Source: JBAWVR01 sp037147155
Lineage (GTDB): Bacteria > Patescibacteriota > Minisyncoccia > Phycocordibacterales > GWA1-40-21
Assembly: GCA_037147155.1 (NCBI GenBank)
Contig: JBAWVR010000048.1
Location: 1-6,516 of the forward strand
Reading direction: 5' to 3'
DNA: 6,516 nt
In this document: positions 5,936-6,516 of the stretch, piece by piece
Position numbering within the stretch: position 1 is the stretch's first letter
Layout: the number at the start of each line of letters is the position of its first letter
The notes under the pieces: generated by a model
Databases searched by the model: none
Seen by the model: the letters and a program-made list of their open reading frames with translations, nothing else
Told to the model about the DNA's origin: nothing
Translations under genes and position numbers: made by a program

Positions 5936-5971
5936 AGATAAAGTATAGCAAAATGGCAGTAATAAAAACAA
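5936..5971 (-). promoter_or_regulatory. Leaderless extended -10 promoter of the Nudix-NADAR operon
   Basis: On the minus strand TTGTTT (5966-5971) is followed by an 18-nt spacer ending in TGC, then TATACT (5942-5947), then TTATCT and the ATG at 5935. Expected initiation coincides with the start codon. The core TTTTGCTATACT, the 18-nt spacer, the 6-nt gap and the following ATGGAAAA are shared with the promoter at 4001-4036. The weak -35 lies in the tail of the preceding terminator. Confidence 0.68.
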
Positions 5972-6000
5972 TAAAAAAGCCAGCGGGTGTAAACCGCTGG
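5972..6000 (-). terminator. Intrinsic terminator of the zinc-ribbon gene
   Basis: On the minus strand CCAGCGG (5994-6000) pairs perfectly with CCGCTGG (5980-5986) around a 7-nt loop. C, then six T, and a further T-rich stretch follow. It begins 21 nt after the TGA of the zinc-ribbon gene and separates that unit from the Nudix-NADAR operon. Confidence 0.85.
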
Positions 6001-6021
6001 GTAATGGTACTTTCTTGAGAA

Positions 6022-6279
6022 TCAATAGCCGTTTGCCCTCTTAACAGCCCGTCTCCTCTCTTTGACATAGTCGGCACCGAGAAGATGTGCAACACCTACT
6101 ACTCCTTTACACTTGGGGCAATAGATGAAGAACCCCACATCAACTGTTGCTTCCTCCTCTGGAGAGTGTCCAGCTGCGACAGGTATAGTCCTTTCTTGGA
6201 CATCACCCATTTCGAACGACAGTTTGGATTTACACGTTGGACAGTCACAGACCAACCCCTCTACAAGAATCTTTGTCAT
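6022..6279 (-). CDS. Small zinc-ribbon protein, function unknown
   Basis: An 85-residue protein with two Cys-x2-Cys knuckles, CDCPTCKSK (Cys13 and Cys16, with an extra Cys11) and YCPKCKG (Cys54 and Cys57). These would hold one zinc ion across a two-stranded insertion of about 37 residues. The C-terminus is basic (KERRRAVKRANGY), which suits nucleic acid or ribosome contact, but that is inference. The start is well supported by GGAGG at 6286-6290, 6 nt before the ATG, the only clear Shine-Dalgarno site among the main genes here. Its GC content appears higher than in the neighbouring genes. It is a single-gene unit with its own promoter and terminator. I do not recognise a named family. Confidence 0.82.
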   Translation of the reverse strand: MTKILVEGLVCDCPTCKSKLSFEMGDVQERTIPVAAGHSPEEEATVDVGFFIYCPKCKGVVGVAHLLGADYVKERRRAVKRANGY

Positions 6280-6285
6280 GGATAA

Positions 6286-6290
6286 CCTCC
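6286..6290 (-). promoter_or_regulatory. Shine-Dalgarno site of the zinc-ribbon gene
   Basis: GGAGG on the minus strand, 6 nt before the ATG at 6279. It fixes that start and contrasts with the leaderless-type starts of most other genes in the window. Confidence 0.85.
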
Positions 6291-6325
6291 GCTTGTTTGA
6301 CCGTGATTAGAAGAACATTGCTAAT

Positions 6326-6354
6326 GTAATACACTATAAATATTGATATGTCAA
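6326..6354 (-). promoter_or_regulatory. Promoter of the zinc-ribbon gene
   Basis: A perfect TTGACA -35 (6349-6354) and TATTAC -10 (6326-6331, 4 of 6) are separated by 17 nt on the minus strand. Initiation near 6319 would give a 5' leader of about 40 nt containing the Shine-Dalgarno site. The -35 overlaps the stop codon of a possible 20-codon ORF just upstream. Confidence 0.7.
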
Positions 6355-6413
6355 TGTATGGAAATTGGGGTGGATAGCAGGAATCGGTCAGGAATAATTT
6401 GCTCGTCAGACAT
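6351..6413 (-). CDS. Possible 20-codon small ORF upstream of the zinc-ribbon gene
   Basis: On the minus strand ATG at 6413 opens MSDEQIIPDRFLLSTPISIH and ends in TGA at 6351-6353. A GGAG motif stands 5 nt before the ATG, which is the only reason to take so short an ORF seriously. It matches no known peptide that I recognise. It ends inside the -35 of the next promoter, so it is not a leader peptide of that transcript. It may be chance or the remnant of a longer gene. Confidence 0.22.
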   Translation of the reverse strand: MSDEQIIPDRFLLSTPISIH

Positions 6414-6477
6414 TCGTGCTCCGTCCTTTCGATTACATCGGTCACAAATCACTAAGTATTTTTAAATCATAATATTC

Positions 6478-6507
6478 CTCGCAGCTTGCTGCGAGCGTCC
6501 GAACGCT
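6478..6507. repeat. Two abutting inverted repeats at the window edge
   Basis: CTCGCAGC (6478-6485) and GCTGCGAG (6488-6495) form a perfect 8-bp inverted repeat with a 2-nt gap. AGCGT (6494-6498) and ACGCT (6503-6507) form a second 5-bp one with a 4-nt loop, sharing two bases with the first. There is no T-run on either side strong enough for an intrinsic terminator within the window. These could be part of a structured RNA or a terminator cut off by the window edge. The rest of 6414-6516 shows no gene that I can support. Confidence 0.45.
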
Positions 6508-6516
6508 AAGTGGTGT

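Noticed and set aside
5936..6025. N-terminal signal peptide of the 5195 gene from the ATG at 6025
   Set aside because: The hydrophobic stretch is the translation of a terminator U-tract and a -10 promoter, and it overlaps the previous gene's stop. The MEN start at 5935 fits the promoter.
6245..6445. Minus-strand ORF of 66 codons
   Set aside because: It crosses the promoter and Shine-Dalgarno site of the zinc-ribbon gene and overlaps its start in another frame, with no protein-like features.
6478..6516. Possible 16S variable-region 1 sequence (CAGCTTGCTG hairpin)
   Set aside because: The AGCTTGCT loop recalls 16S helix 6, but the following bases do not match the conserved flank of 16S, so the resemblance is probably chance.
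1..6516. CRISPR arrays, insertion sequences, tRNA genes
   Set aside because: No spaced direct repeats, transposase-like ORFs, terminal inverted repeats or tRNA-like cloverleaf motifs were seen on either strand.

Overview
The window looks like a low-GC (by eye roughly 35-40%) bacterial chromosome segment, most likely from a Patescibacteria/CPR-type genome. Pointers are the gene families (a DUF2207 membrane protein, a lycopene-cyclase-like membrane protein, short stand-alone housekeeping-type enzymes), tight spacing, and start codons that mostly lack a Shine-Dalgarno sequence and instead sit directly behind a -10 box. This placement is inference; no marker gene settles it. TAA and TGA are both used as terminal stops. 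All recognisable genes are on the minus strand, so the transcription order runs from high to low coordinates.

Right end (6516 to 5936): paired hairpins, a possible 20-codon ORF, a good TTGACA/TATTAC promoter, and a small zinc-ribbon protein gene with a real Shine-Dalgarno site and an intrinsic terminator. Next (5935 to 4284): a likely leaderless operon of an unrecognised 246-residue protein, a Nudix hydrolase starting 2 nt after it, and a NADAR-family protein. Nudix plus NADAR suggests handling of NAD-, ADP-ribose- or nucleotide-derived compounds.

The centre (4283 to 4037) holds the most striking element, a stand-alone non-coding RNA of about 172 nt. It has its own -35/-10 promoter, self-complementary ends and an intrinsic terminator. 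Its body reads as a miniaturised piece of the 16S rRNA 5' domain: the end of helix 6, a shortened helix 7, and near-complete helices 11 and 12. Helices 8 to 10 and everything outside this piece are missing. I know of no named RNA family like this.

Left part (4036 to 1): a second leaderless operon begins with an HExxH metallopeptidase-like protein followed 5 nt later by a class I glutamine amidotransferase. A polytopic membrane protein with two lycopene-cyclase-type repeats follows, probably with its own leaderless promoter. The last gene is a DUF2207 secreted/membrane protein that runs off the window at base 1.

A second theme is promoter architecture. Three starts (4000, 5935, 2602) follow an extended -10 (TGnTATACT or TGnTATAAT) by exactly 6 nt, which would place the transcription start on the ATG itself. 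A fourth (1875) is similar with 7 nt. Two of these ORFs can be extended upstream only because the promoter happens to be open in frame, so longer starts there would be annotation errors.
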